Below, piece by piece: positions 1 to 6,185 of a stretch of DNA of 8,725 bases. This DNA comes from Defluviitaleaceae bacterium (GTDB lineage Bacteria; Bacillota; Clostridia; Lachnospirales; WQUN01): contig WRKK01000266.1 in assembly GCA_009782245.1 (NCBI GenBank), positions 1 through 8,725 on the forward strand, read 5' to 3'. Under the pieces are notes generated by a model, which was not told the origin of the DNA, made no database searches, and saw only the letters and a list, made by a program, of their open reading frames with translations. Both the position numbers and the translations under genes were made by a program. Each line of letters starts with the position of its first letter. Position 1 is the first letter of the stretch.

Positions 1-3000
1 CGGTTTGGCGGCGGAGTTGCCGTTATTATGATGTTGCCGTTTTCGTCCCTTTCGGTAACGTACGTCCATTCTGGCGGCAACAGGACGTAAATATTTTCGT
101 CGTCAACGCTCGTCCCAGGGCGTGGAATTAGCGTAATTACAACCTCTTCGGGATTTCCGTTTGCGTCCTCCGAAATCTCGACAATCGGGTCTTCCCAACC
201 GCCGTCAGGTTGCAGGTTGATGTAAACGCCGCCGTCGTCCAAAGTGCCGTTATCGTCAGGAGTTATCGCAATGGCGACTCTGCCGTCCTCTGGCGGATCG
301 AAAATTGGAACGTGCCGCCCAACTCCGTTGTCGATGTCGTGATTGTTGAACAAACTCCAGCCAGTCCAACCTAGCGGAACTGGGTCGGTTAAGGGCAACC
401 CCAAGTGTGCAAAAAGTGCTGTGAACGTTTCCAAATCCGACCAAACGGACGGAATGCTGTTGTTGCCCTGCCATTGCACATTTGGGCGGAGCGTGGCGGT
501 ATTGTTCATGTTTGTTCCAGAGTTGACATTTCCCACGTTTGCGTGTTGTTGCACTTGGAAATTCGCCAAAGCAAGGGAAAATTCATGTGCTTCGTTTCCT
601 GCGAAAACCATTTGCGGACTAACAAACAGGTTATCACGGTTGTTGCGAACGGCGGATTGCGTGGGTGCAAGCGTGATTCCAGGCATTCCGCTTGCGCGCG
701 AAAAGTTCTCGGTAAACACGCCGCCGCCGAAATATACTGCGGTGTTATTCCTAATTGTGCCGTTGTGTAGGTGGATAACGCTGCGGTTCATTGTGGATTG
801 AAAGCCCTGCGCGGCAACTCGGGCTAGTCCGCCGCCGTTGCGCGCGGTATTGTCGTAAATTTCTCCGCCGTTCATAATAAAGCGGGTGCGAGTGCCAGCA
901 ACGTGGTTCATAATGGCGATTCCGCCGCCAGCGTTGTTTACGTTATGTTGGCGGATTGTATGGTTGTTGCGGATTCGTGCGCCGTCCTGCATAAACATTG
1001 CACCCTCAACAAGGAAAACGCCGCCGCCACGCAGTTGCGAGCGGTTGTTCTCAATAATGGCGTTTCCCAAAACGAAACGTTGCCCAAAATCCCAAGCGAA
1101 AGCGTAATAATAAACGCCGCCGCCACCGCCGCCGCCGTAAGTCAGCGGAGCGTAACCGCCTGTGCGGTTGACATTGTTGTTGTGCAGGTCGTCAGATGCG
1201 TTTGTGCTAAGATTGCTGTGAATGCGGGGCGTTCCGTTGAGTGGGACGGTTGTATTTGTGGTATCTGCACGGTTTGGGATAATTTGGGCGTTCGTGAAAG
1301 GTCGCCCAGAAAGCCCAGCACCAGTAGCAACACCAGGAATAGACGGCGAACCGTGAGTATTCCAGCCAGTGCCGATATTTAGGAACGAGTTCAACGCACC
1401 AATGCCGCCGCCGATTCCAGCGGTATTATTGTGGATTGTGCCGCCGTTCATGTTAAACGTGGCGTTCCAAGAATAAAGGTGGACACCGCCGCCATAGCCA
1501 TAATTATTATTGGAGCGAATATCAATCAGCCAGCCGCCAGCACCACGGGCAATATTGCCGAAGATTTCGCCGCCGTTCATGTTCATAAGCGAATTTTCTC
1601 GGATATGCACCGCACCAGAGCTGACGGTTGCGTTATTATTTGAGAGTTGCCCGTTGTTGAACTCAAAATAGGCGGATTGCGAGACACGAACCGCACCGCC
1701 GTACATAGCACGGTTTCCGTCAATGTTTCCGCCGTTCATAATAAAGCGAGCGTTGCCGGCACGAAAACCAACAGCAGGGTCGCTAACTTGAATTTGACCT
1801 TGTAGGATAAAACCGCCGTTTACGTCCACGCCGCCGCCGCCGCTACCGTCTCGCTGATGCCCATTATCACGAACGTCGCTTGCTTGGTTGTTTAGGATAT
1901 TTCCGCCGTTCATGGTAAACAAGCCGCGCGCCTGTACGCCAACGCCGCCGCCGCTACCACGGGTTGAGTGGTTGTTTTGGATTGTGCCGTTGTTCATTGT
2001 GAATGAGGAGCGGCGAGCCGACCAGTTTGCGTGATTATTGGTGTTTTGTTGGATTGCCGCGCCGTTAATGCTAACGCCGCCGCCGCCGTTGGGATTGTTT
2101 GGAGTGTGCCACCAGCCAGTATCTTGGGTCGCACGGTTATTTTCAATAATACCTGCGTTCATAATGAACACGCCGCCAGTATCGGCACGAACAGCACCGC
2201 CCATAACGGCTTGGTTGTTGGAGATAATTCCGCCGTCCATGATAAATTGGCTGTGTCCTTGCACGAGAACAGCACCGCCGTTGCCGCTTTGTTGGACATT
2301 GGTAATGCGTCCGCCAGGCATTAGGCGGAACGAGGCGGGAGTAGCGGTTTGGTTGCCAACAACGCCAGTAGGAATACCTTGCGTGTTGACAAGTACGCCG
2401 CCGCCAGGTTGATTACCTCTACCCATGAGAGTTAGCGTGTGTTGCCCAGTAGTACCTGTAGTTTGGTTGTTGCCCGAAATTTGCAAATGTGTTGTCCCAC
2501 TAAAAGAAAAGTGGCGGAAGTTGCCGCTTACGGTAATTTGGCGATTTCCATTCATTGGCACAAACCGAATGTACCTACCACGGTTTTGCTGGCTTGCTGT
2601 AATACCAGCAGTCGATGCTTGCGTTGCTGTTAGGTGGAGGTCGGCAGTTATTCCGATAATAAAGGGGTTATCAAAACTACCGCCAGGTTGTGCAACGGTA
2701 GGACTACCAACGGCAGTAATAGCAGCTTGCAACGAACCTGCACCAGTGCCAGTATGGCTTACCGTGGCGTGTGTAGTGTTGTGAGTGGGGAAAGCACCGC
2801 CCTCGTCAACAGTAAACGCAGGAACAGGATTATTGATAGCAACAATAACATCAGCACCAAAGGCAAAGGCATCGAGGGCAACAGAGGTAGCAAGTACCAT
2901 AAATGCCATGATAAAAGCGATAAACCGCTTTGTGTAGCGGAATTTGGCAAATTTGGTTAATACGGGAAATTTTGGCGATCGCAAAATGCGGGGCTTGTTT

Positions 3001-3152
3001 GCCCATTTTTTGGTTGCAGGTTTTTGCGTAGTGGTCGAAGTGGGTTGAGTAGTGGAAATTGGCGGGTTTGTTTGGGTTTTGTGCTTTGGCGTTGGTTGCG
3101 GCGAATCGATAGTTTTGCTCCGCTTGGGAGTGTACGTGTTTTTTTTGAGCAT
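1..3152 (-). CDS. Exported right-handed beta-helix repeat surface protein (partial, C-terminus beyond window)
   Basis: The frame stays open from an ATG at 3152 to the left edge: 1050 codons plus two bases, with no stop. The start follows an AAAGGAG site seven bases upstream. Residues 1-76 are a Lys/Thr/Pro-rich extension. Residues 77-97 are hydrophobic and end in AFAFGA, a plausible signal-peptidase site. Residues 98 to about 290 are Thr/Gly/Val-rich without clear repeats. About twelve degenerate repeats of the type FxMNGGxIxxNxAxxGGGV follow (residues about 300-815). A non-repeat segment and an acidic Asp/Glu/Pro-rich C-terminal part come next. Such Asn/Gly ladders are known from right-handed parallel beta-helix and Chlamydia Pmp-like proteins, so I infer an extracellular adhesin or glycan-binding protein. 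No catalytic motif or cell-wall anchor is visible; an anchor could lie past the edge. Gly is mostly GGC and Asn mostly AAC in the repeats, unlike the mixed codon use of its neighbours. The exact ligand is unknown. Confidence 0.9.
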   Translation of the reverse strand, partial: MLKKNTYTPKRSKTIDSPQPTPKHKTQTNPPISTTQPTSTTTQKPATKKWANKPRILRSPKFPVLTKFAKFRYTKRFIAFIMAFMVLATSVALDAFAFGADVIVAINNPVPAFTVDEGGAFPTHNTTHATVSHTGTGAGSLQAAITAVGSPTVAQPGGSFDNPFIIGITADLHLTATQASTAGITASQQNRGRYIRFVPMNGNRQITVSGNFRHFSFSGTTHLQISGNNQTTGTTGQHTLTLMGRGNQPGGGVLVNTQGIPTGVVGNQTATPASFRLMPGGRITNVQQSGNGGAVLVQGHSQFIMDGGIISNNQAVMGGAVRADTGGVFIMNAGIIENNRATQDTGWWHTPNNPNGGGGVSINGAAIQQNTNNHANWSARRSSFTMNNGTIQNNHSTRGSGGGVGVQARGLFTMNGGNILNNQASDVRDNGHQRDGSGGGGVDVNGGFILQGQIQVSDPAVGFRAGNARFIMNGGNIDGNRAMYGGAVRVSQSAYFEFNNGQLSNNNATVSSGAVHIRENSLMNMNGGEIFGNIARGAGGWLIDIRSNNNYGYGGGVHLYSWNATFNMNGGTIHNNTAGIGGGIGALNSFLNIGTGWNTHGSPSIPGVATGAGLSGRPFTNAQIIPNRADTTNTTVPLNGTPRIHSNLSTNASDDLHNNNVNRTGGYAPLTYGGGGGGGVYYYAFAWDFGQRFVLGNAIIENNRSQLRGGGVFLVEGAMFMQDGARIRNNHTIRQHNVNNAGGGIAIMNHVAGTRTRFIMNGGEIYDNTARNGGGLARVAAQGFQSTMNRSVIHLHNGTIRNNTAVYFGGGVFTENFSRASGMPGITLAPTQSAVRNNRDNLFVSPQMVFAGNEAHEFSLALANFQVQQHANVGNVNSGTNMNNTATLRPNVQWQGNNSIPSVWSDLETFTALFAHLGLPLTDPVPLGWTGWSLFNNHDIDNGVGRHVPIFDPPEDGRVAIAITPDDNGTLDDGGVYINLQPDGGWEDPIVEISEDANGNPEEVVITLIPRPGTSVDDENIYVLLPPEWTYVTERDENGNIIITATPPPN
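750..2260 (-). repeat. Array of about 12 degenerate beta-helix repeats (protein level)
   Basis: Within the surface protein, units carrying FIMDGGII, FIMNAGII, FTMNNGTI, FTMNGGNI, FIMNGGNI, FEFNNGQL, MNMNGGEI, FNMNGGTI, FVLGNAII, FMQDGARI, FIMNGGEI and IHLHNGTI each lead into an xxNxA segment and usually a GGGV or GGAV turn. On the plus strand this shows as recurring gccgttcat (reverse of ATGAACGGC) and gccgccgcc blocks. Spacing is irregular, roughly 25 to 50 residues, with one much longer gap around 1075-1390. This regularity is expected of stacked coils in a right-handed parallel beta-helix. Confidence 0.85.
2853..2924 (-). other. Signal peptide or membrane segment of the beta-helix protein
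   Basis: Residues 77-100 read as a hydrophobic stretch (FIAFIMAFMVLATSVALDAF, then AFGA) directly after a basic cluster (KFAKFRYTKR). AFA at 95-97 or FGA at 98-100 fits the small-x-small rule for signal peptidase I. The segment sits about 76 residues in rather than at the N-terminus, so it could also act as an uncleaved membrane anchor. No better start codon with a ribosome binding site is seen closer to it. Confidence 0.75.
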
Positions 3153-3159
3153 TTCGTTG

Positions 3160-3166
3160 CTCCTTT
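3160..3166 (-). promoter_or_regulatory. Ribosome binding site of the beta-helix protein
   Basis: On the minus strand AAAGGAG lies seven bases before the ATG at 3152. This fixes the start even though it places the signal segment unusually far in. Confidence 0.85.
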
Positions 3167-3239
3167 CTTGTTGCTTTATTTTGTGGAAAAAACGGTAGAA
3201 TAAAGATAACAAGATGGCTTAGAGAAGTGTAAGCGGTAC

Positions 3240-3245
3240 ATTATA
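3240..3245 (-). promoter_or_regulatory. Possible extended -10 promoter, proximal, for the beta-helix protein
   Basis: The minus strand reads TGTTATAAT, a perfect -10 hexamer with the TG extension. No good -35 hexamer is seen at 16-18 bases, so it would depend on the extended -10. It would give a leader of about 80 bases. Confidence 0.4.
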
Positions 3246-3441
3246 ACAAACGTACAAAAATAAAGAATACCTAAATTTTGCGTATAATGCACATAATGGG
3301 AATTAAAATTTTTTGTTGATAATTTCAGATGTTTATATGTAATTTGTATAGTTGGCTTATTTGCTAATAATTTGCCGCAATTTGTAAAATATATTGATTT
3401 TTGCGTTGCGTGGGGTATGTATAAATTTTCACTCTTTTCGC

Positions 3442-3470
3442 ATTATAATACAAAATAAAATAAAATGCAA
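3442..3470 (-). promoter_or_regulatory. Possible sigma-A promoter, distal, for the beta-helix protein
   Basis: The minus strand carries TTGCAT, a 17-base AT-rich spacer and TATAAT. The start would be near 3435 and the leader about 280 bases long. AT-richness raises the chance of a random match, so this is a candidate only. Confidence 0.5.
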
Positions 3471-3493
3471 TACAGTTGACAAAAATTTTTTTG

Positions 3494-3582
3494 AAAAAAA
3501 TGGGAATGGGCAAACGGGCGACATCGGAATGGGCAAACGGGCGACCGTGGTCTGCCTGTCGCCCGTGGTCTGCCTGTTGCCC
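3494..3582 (-). terminator. Possible imperfect Rho-independent terminator of the GH31 gene
   Basis: Reading leftward from the GH31 stop, the minus-strand transcript can form GGGCAA/TTGCCC and GGGCGAC/GTCGCCC stems. A run of seven U follows at about 3500-3494. The last stem ends about seven bases before the U-run and the stems are separated by unequal bulges, so this is weaker than a textbook terminator. Confidence 0.35.
3503..3582. repeat. GC-rich composite of direct and inverted repeats after the GH31 gene
   Basis: Two identical 20-base copies of ggaatgggcaaacgggcgac lie at 3503-3522 and 3526-3545. Two 18-base copies of cgtggtctgcctgtcgcc, differing at one base, follow at 3546-3563 and 3564-3581. 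Across the junction ACGGGCGAC (3537-3545) pairs perfectly with GTCGCCCGT (3558-3566) around a 12-base loop, and GGGCAA (3531-3536) pairs with TTGCCC (3577-3582). The block is strongly GC-rich inside AT-rich flanks and shares the gggcgac core with the palindromes at the right edge. It therefore looks like a member of a dispersed intergenic repeat family. Confidence 0.8.
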
Positions 3583-3595
3583 TTTTGCGCCAATG

Positions 3596-5893
3596 TCAAG
3601 CCTTATTTAAGGCTAAACAATCCAATTTTGCCGAAACTTCCACCGCCGTACCCAATTCTACAGGCTTGCACGGCACTTCGTCCGATGTCAACTGCATTCC
3701 TCTGAACAATAACGAAAACGCCCCAACGGATTTTTTTACAGCTACTAAAATTTGGTCGTCTTCGGCGGTAAATTCAACTTCTATCGCCAAATTGCCGTTG
3801 TTGTCGTAAACTTTTGTTACCACATAATCCTCTAAAAATACGTGCAGCGTAACATCGTTTTCGTAATCGTAAACGGCGGAATTATCCGTTTTGCCAACCG
3901 CAATAACGCTGTTTGGTTGCACCCACAAGCCTAAACTAAAGTAATCATGCGATTCTTCCACAAATTGTCCGCCCTGTTGCTGTTCGTTGGTTAGCCAATT
4001 TGTCCACCTACTTTGCGAAAGCGGCAAAATTGGCAAAAATACATTTGTTGTGCCGTCCGTGTTAAAAACTGGAGCAACCAAAAAACTATCGCCAAACATA
4101 TATTGCGTGTCCAAGTTGGCACAAACTGGGTCATTTTGGAAATCTACCACCATTGGGCGCATTATAGGAATGCCAGTTTCGTGGGCTTTTACAGATTGTG
4201 CATAAATATACGGCATTAGTGCGTGTTTTTGCTTGGTAAAAAACCGCAAAACATCAACAGCCTCTTCATCAAAAAGCCACGGCACTCTGTACGACATACT
4301 TCCGTGCAACCGTGAATGTGTCGAAAACAAGCCAAACGCAACCCAACGTTTATATAAATCTGGCGTTGCGGTATGCTCAAATCCGCCAATATCGTGACTC
4401 CAAAAGCCGAACCCACAAACCGCCAATGAAAGCCCACCACGCAAACTCTCCGCCATGGATTCATATGTCGCCTCGCAATCGCCGCCCCAATGCACAGGAA
4501 ACTGCTGACAGCCAGCTGTTGCACTTCTTGCGAAAAGCACAGCATCTTCTTTTGGCAAAACGTCAAAAACTGCTTTATTGTATAAATATGCGTAATAATT
4601 GTGCATTTTTTCTGGATTAGAGCCGTCAAAATATTCAACGTCCAGCGGAATACGCTCGCCAAAATCTGTCTTGAAAGCATCAACGCCTTGCGACATTAGC
4701 CGTTTTAAGTGGCTTTGATACCACTCGACCGCTCGCGGATTAGTAAAATCAACTATTCCCATTCCTGGTTGCCATTTGTTCCATTGCCAAATTTTGCCGT
4801 CTGTTCGCTTGATAAAATAGCCATTTTCGGCGGCTTCCGCAAACAGCGGCGATTTTTGCCCTATATACGGATTTATCCAAACGCAAATTTTCAAGCCCTT
4901 ATTTTTCAAGCGTTTTAGCATATTTTCTGGCTCTGGAAAAGCGTCCAAATCCCACGAAAAACTGCACCATTCATACTCTTTCATCCAAAAACAATCAAAA
5001 TGAAACACGCTTATCGGAATATCTCGGCTAAACATTCCGTCAATAAAGGAATTTACCGTTTCTTCGCTGTAATCCGTGGTAAACGAGGTTGACAACCACA
5101 AACCATAACTCCAAGCTGGCGGCAGGGCTGGCTTGCCCAAAATTGCCGAATATTGCGAAAGCACGTCCGCCAAGCTGTCGCCGCCAACTATCATGTAATT
5201 CAGCGTTTCGCCAGCCACCGAAAATTGCAACTTTGACACAACTTCCGAGCAAACTTCAAAACTGACTTTTCCTGTATCGTTCACAAAAACGCCGTAACCT
5301 TTGTTGGATATGCAAAAAGGCACGTTTTTATAGGCTTGCTCCGATGCCGTTCCGCCGTCTTCGTTCCAAATATCGATCGATTGACCATTTTTTACGAACG
5401 GCGTAAACCGTTCGCCAAAACCGTAATATTGCTCTCCAACAGAGGTTTGCAAGCGTTCACGCCAAAAATTTCCGTCGTTGGTCGTCATGTACGCCATTTG
5501 CCGCGGCTTTGAGGTTGTCAAAAATTTGTCGTCCCAAAAATAAGTTATGCTAAATTCGCATTTTTGGATTATCGCCGTCAATTTGCCCGTTTTTATTGTT
5601 AGGGTTTCCTCCGTTTTTTCTGTAGAAAGCGGCAACTTTGCGTGTTTTATGGGAAAATTTGGCACTTCGTTTGCAAAGTGATGATTTGCCGTAATTTGTA
5701 AAACGCCCATTTGTGGGGCTGTAATTTCCATTGTAAACAGAGGACCGTCCAGCGTTTGCCCACGATTAAAAATTTTTTGCGGTGCTATGTATAAAATTAT
5801 GCGGTCGTCAAAAATTTTTACGTCTCGCACGTCAATGCACGGAAAAGCCGTGTTTCCCTGTTTTAGCATCCAATATCCGTCTGTGAATTTCAT
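3596..5893 (-). CDS. yicI: Alpha-xylosidase, glycoside hydrolase family 31 (YicI/XylS type)
   Basis: A complete 765-residue protein, close to the 772 residues of Escherichia coli YicI, which removes alpha-linked xylose from xyloglucan-type oligosaccharides such as isoprimeverose. The N-terminus MKFTDGYW and PLFTMEITAPQ match the family's N-terminal beta-sandwich (to about residue 240). The catalytic barrel follows. KTDFGERIP holds the nucleophile D410, and HWGGDCEATYESM the acid/base D472. HFDCFWMKEYEW (C301, F302), F271, W339, K408 and R456 match the YicI residues that hold xylose rather than glucose. No signal peptide is present, so it acts in the cytoplasm and would need an importer that is not in this window. 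I chose the ATG at 5893 because it aligns with family starts and follows AAGGGGGA; an upstream in-frame TTG at 5923 overlaps a -10 box. A small insertion lies near residues 621-628. The symbol follows homology. Confidence 0.95.
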   Translation of the reverse strand: MKFTDGYWMLKQGNTAFPCIDVRDVKIFDDRIILYIAPQKIFNRGQTLDGPLFTMEITAPQMGVLQITANHHFANEVPNFPIKHAKLPLSTEKTEETLTIKTGKLTAIIQKCEFSITYFWDDKFLTTSKPRQMAYMTTNDGNFWRERLQTSVGEQYYGFGERFTPFVKNGQSIDIWNEDGGTASEQAYKNVPFCISNKGYGVFVNDTGKVSFEVCSEVVSKLQFSVAGETLNYMIVGGDSLADVLSQYSAILGKPALPPAWSYGLWLSTSFTTDYSEETVNSFIDGMFSRDIPISVFHFDCFWMKEYEWCSFSWDLDAFPEPENMLKRLKNKGLKICVWINPYIGQKSPLFAEAAENGYFIKRTDGKIWQWNKWQPGMGIVDFTNPRAVEWYQSHLKRLMSQGVDAFKTDFGERIPLDVEYFDGSNPEKMHNYYAYLYNKAVFDVLPKEDAVLFARSATAGCQQFPVHWGGDCEATYESMAESLRGGLSLAVCGFGFWSHDIGGFEHTATPDLYKRWVAFGLFSTHSRLHGSMSYRVPWLFDEEAVDVLRFFTKQKHALMPYIYAQSVKAHETGIPIMRPMVVDFQNDPVCANLDTQYMFGDSFLVAPVFNTDGTTNVFLPILPLSQSRWTNWLTNEQQQGGQFVEESHDYFSLGLWVQPNSVIAVGKTDNSAVYDYENDVTLHVFLEDYVVTKVYDNNGNLAIEVEFTAEDDQILVAVKKSVGAFSLLFRGMQLTSDEVPCKPVELGTAVEVSAKLDCLALNKA

Positions 5894-5899
5894 AAAAAA

Positions 5900-5907
5900 T
5901 CCCCCTT
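5900..5907 (-). promoter_or_regulatory. Ribosome binding site of the GH31 gene
   Basis: The minus strand reads AAGGGGGA followed by TTTTTT-type spacing to the ATG at 5893. It differs from the consensus AAGGAGG by one base. It decides for the ATG at 5893 over the in-frame TTG at 5923. Confidence 0.75.
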
Positions 5908-5922
5908 TTTCATTACATTTCA

Positions 5923-5952
5923 ATTATATTACAATTTGGTTACATTTTGCAA
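5923..5952 (-). promoter_or_regulatory. Proximal sigma-A promoter of the GH31 gene
   Basis: Minus strand TTGCAA, an 18-base spacer and TATAAT (5928-5923). Transcription would begin near 5916, leaving a leader of only about 23 bases that contains the ribosome binding site. Confidence 0.6.
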
Positions 5953-5977
5953 AAAGTTCACAAAAATTTAACAATTT

Positions 5978-6062
5978 TTTCAGCCGAAACACAGATTTTG
6001 CCTGTACACTAGATTTATAAAGCGAACCCAAACTGGCTAAAAAACAGCGGCGGCGGCTGAAA
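5978..6062. repeat. 9-bp inverted repeat spanning 85 bases in the divergent control region
   Basis: TTTCAGCCG at 5978-5986 is the exact reverse complement of CGGCTGAAA at 6054-6062, with 67 bases between. In a minus-strand transcript from the distal promoter it could close an RNA domain of about 85 bases. As DNA it could equally be a pair of protein-binding half-sites. Confidence 0.55.
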
Positions 6063-6091
6063 TGCGGGTTTTTCAAGCCTTAATCCGCATT
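6061..6091. repeat. 7-bp inverted repeat next to the distal GH31 promoter
   Basis: AATGCGG at 6061-6067 pairs with CCGCATT at 6085-6091 around a 17-base loop. It lies just downstream of the distal minus-strand promoter, so it would form a hairpin at the extreme 5' end of that transcript, or act as an operator. One arm shares two bases with the 9-bp repeat arm, so the two stems compete slightly. Confidence 0.5.
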
Positions 6092-6101
6092 GTTAAATCA
6101 A

Positions 6102-6130
6102 ATTATATCATGTAAAAATTTTTTTGACAA
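6102..6130 (-). promoter_or_regulatory. Distal extended -10 promoter reading toward GH31
   Basis: Minus strand TTGTCA (6130-6125), a 17-base spacer and TATAAT (6107-6102), with TGA before the hexamer giving an extended -10. The -35 matches consensus at five of six bases. Transcription would start near 6095 and carry a leader of about 200 bases before the GH31 ATG. Its -35 overlaps the -35 of the plus-strand promoter. Confidence 0.65.
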
Positions 6131-6153
6131 AAAAATATTTGCTATGGTACAAT
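6124..6153 (+). promoter_or_regulatory. Sigma-A promoter of the membrane protein gene
   Basis: A perfect TTGACA (6124-6129), an 18-base spacer and TACAAT (6148-6153), preceded by TGG for an extended -10. The start site should fall near 6160, ten or so bases before the AGGAGG. This makes the in-frame TTG at 6159 too early to be the start codon. Confidence 0.85.
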
Positions 6154-6170
6154 AATAATTGCACTATTGG

Positions 6171-6178
6171 AAAGGAGG
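6171..6178 (+). promoter_or_regulatory. Ribosome binding site that sets a TTG start
   Basis: AAAGGAGG, with AGGAGG at 6173-6178, stands seven bases before the TTG at 6186. No ATG or GTG lies at a usable distance in frame, so the TTG is the likely start. An in-frame TTG at 6159 precedes this site and is rejected. Confidence 0.88.
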
Positions 6179-6185
6179 AGAAGTT

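Larger units (their letters stand above)
3153..3502. other. AT-rich intergenic region upstream of the surface protein gene
   Basis: Apart from the two promoter candidates and the ribosome binding site listed separately, I see no gene here. A plus-strand reading frame from 3394 has no ribosome binding site and overlaps the GH31 3' end, so it is not counted. No recognisable riboswitch core was found, although the distal promoter would leave room for a structured leader. Confidence 0.6.

Noticed and set aside
343..801. Plus-strand open frame of 152 codons, and similar ones at 405-770, 903-1382, 2031-2412 and 2425-2784
   Set aside because: All lie opposite the minus-strand beta-helix gene, lack ribosome binding sites and give Cys/Ala/Pro-rich sequences of no recognisable type. 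They are explained by reverse reading of AAC and GGC codons.
3476..3481. TTGACA on the plus strand
   Set aside because: No -10 hexamer follows at 16-19 bases, and no plus-strand gene lies downstream.
3503..3582. CRISPR-like array
   Set aside because: Only two copies of each repeat, with a 3-base gap or none between copies, so there are no spacers.
3394..3705. Plus-strand frame of 103 codons over the repeat block and the GH31 3' end
   Set aside because: No ribosome binding site, runs into the GH31 gene on the opposite strand, and its middle is made of the intergenic repeats.
4216..4683. Minus-strand frame of 155 codons inside the GH31 gene
   Set aside because: It is an alternative frame of a full-length conserved enzyme and has no support of its own.
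5894..5923. Earlier TTG start for the GH31 protein, adding ten residues
   Set aside because: The TTG overlaps the TATAAT box, the extra codons contain the ribosome binding site, and the family start matches the ATG at 5893.
6159..6185. Earlier TTG start for the membrane protein, adding nine residues
   Set aside because: It sits at or before the predicted transcription start and upstream of the AGGAGG site; those nine codons encode the ribosome binding site itself.
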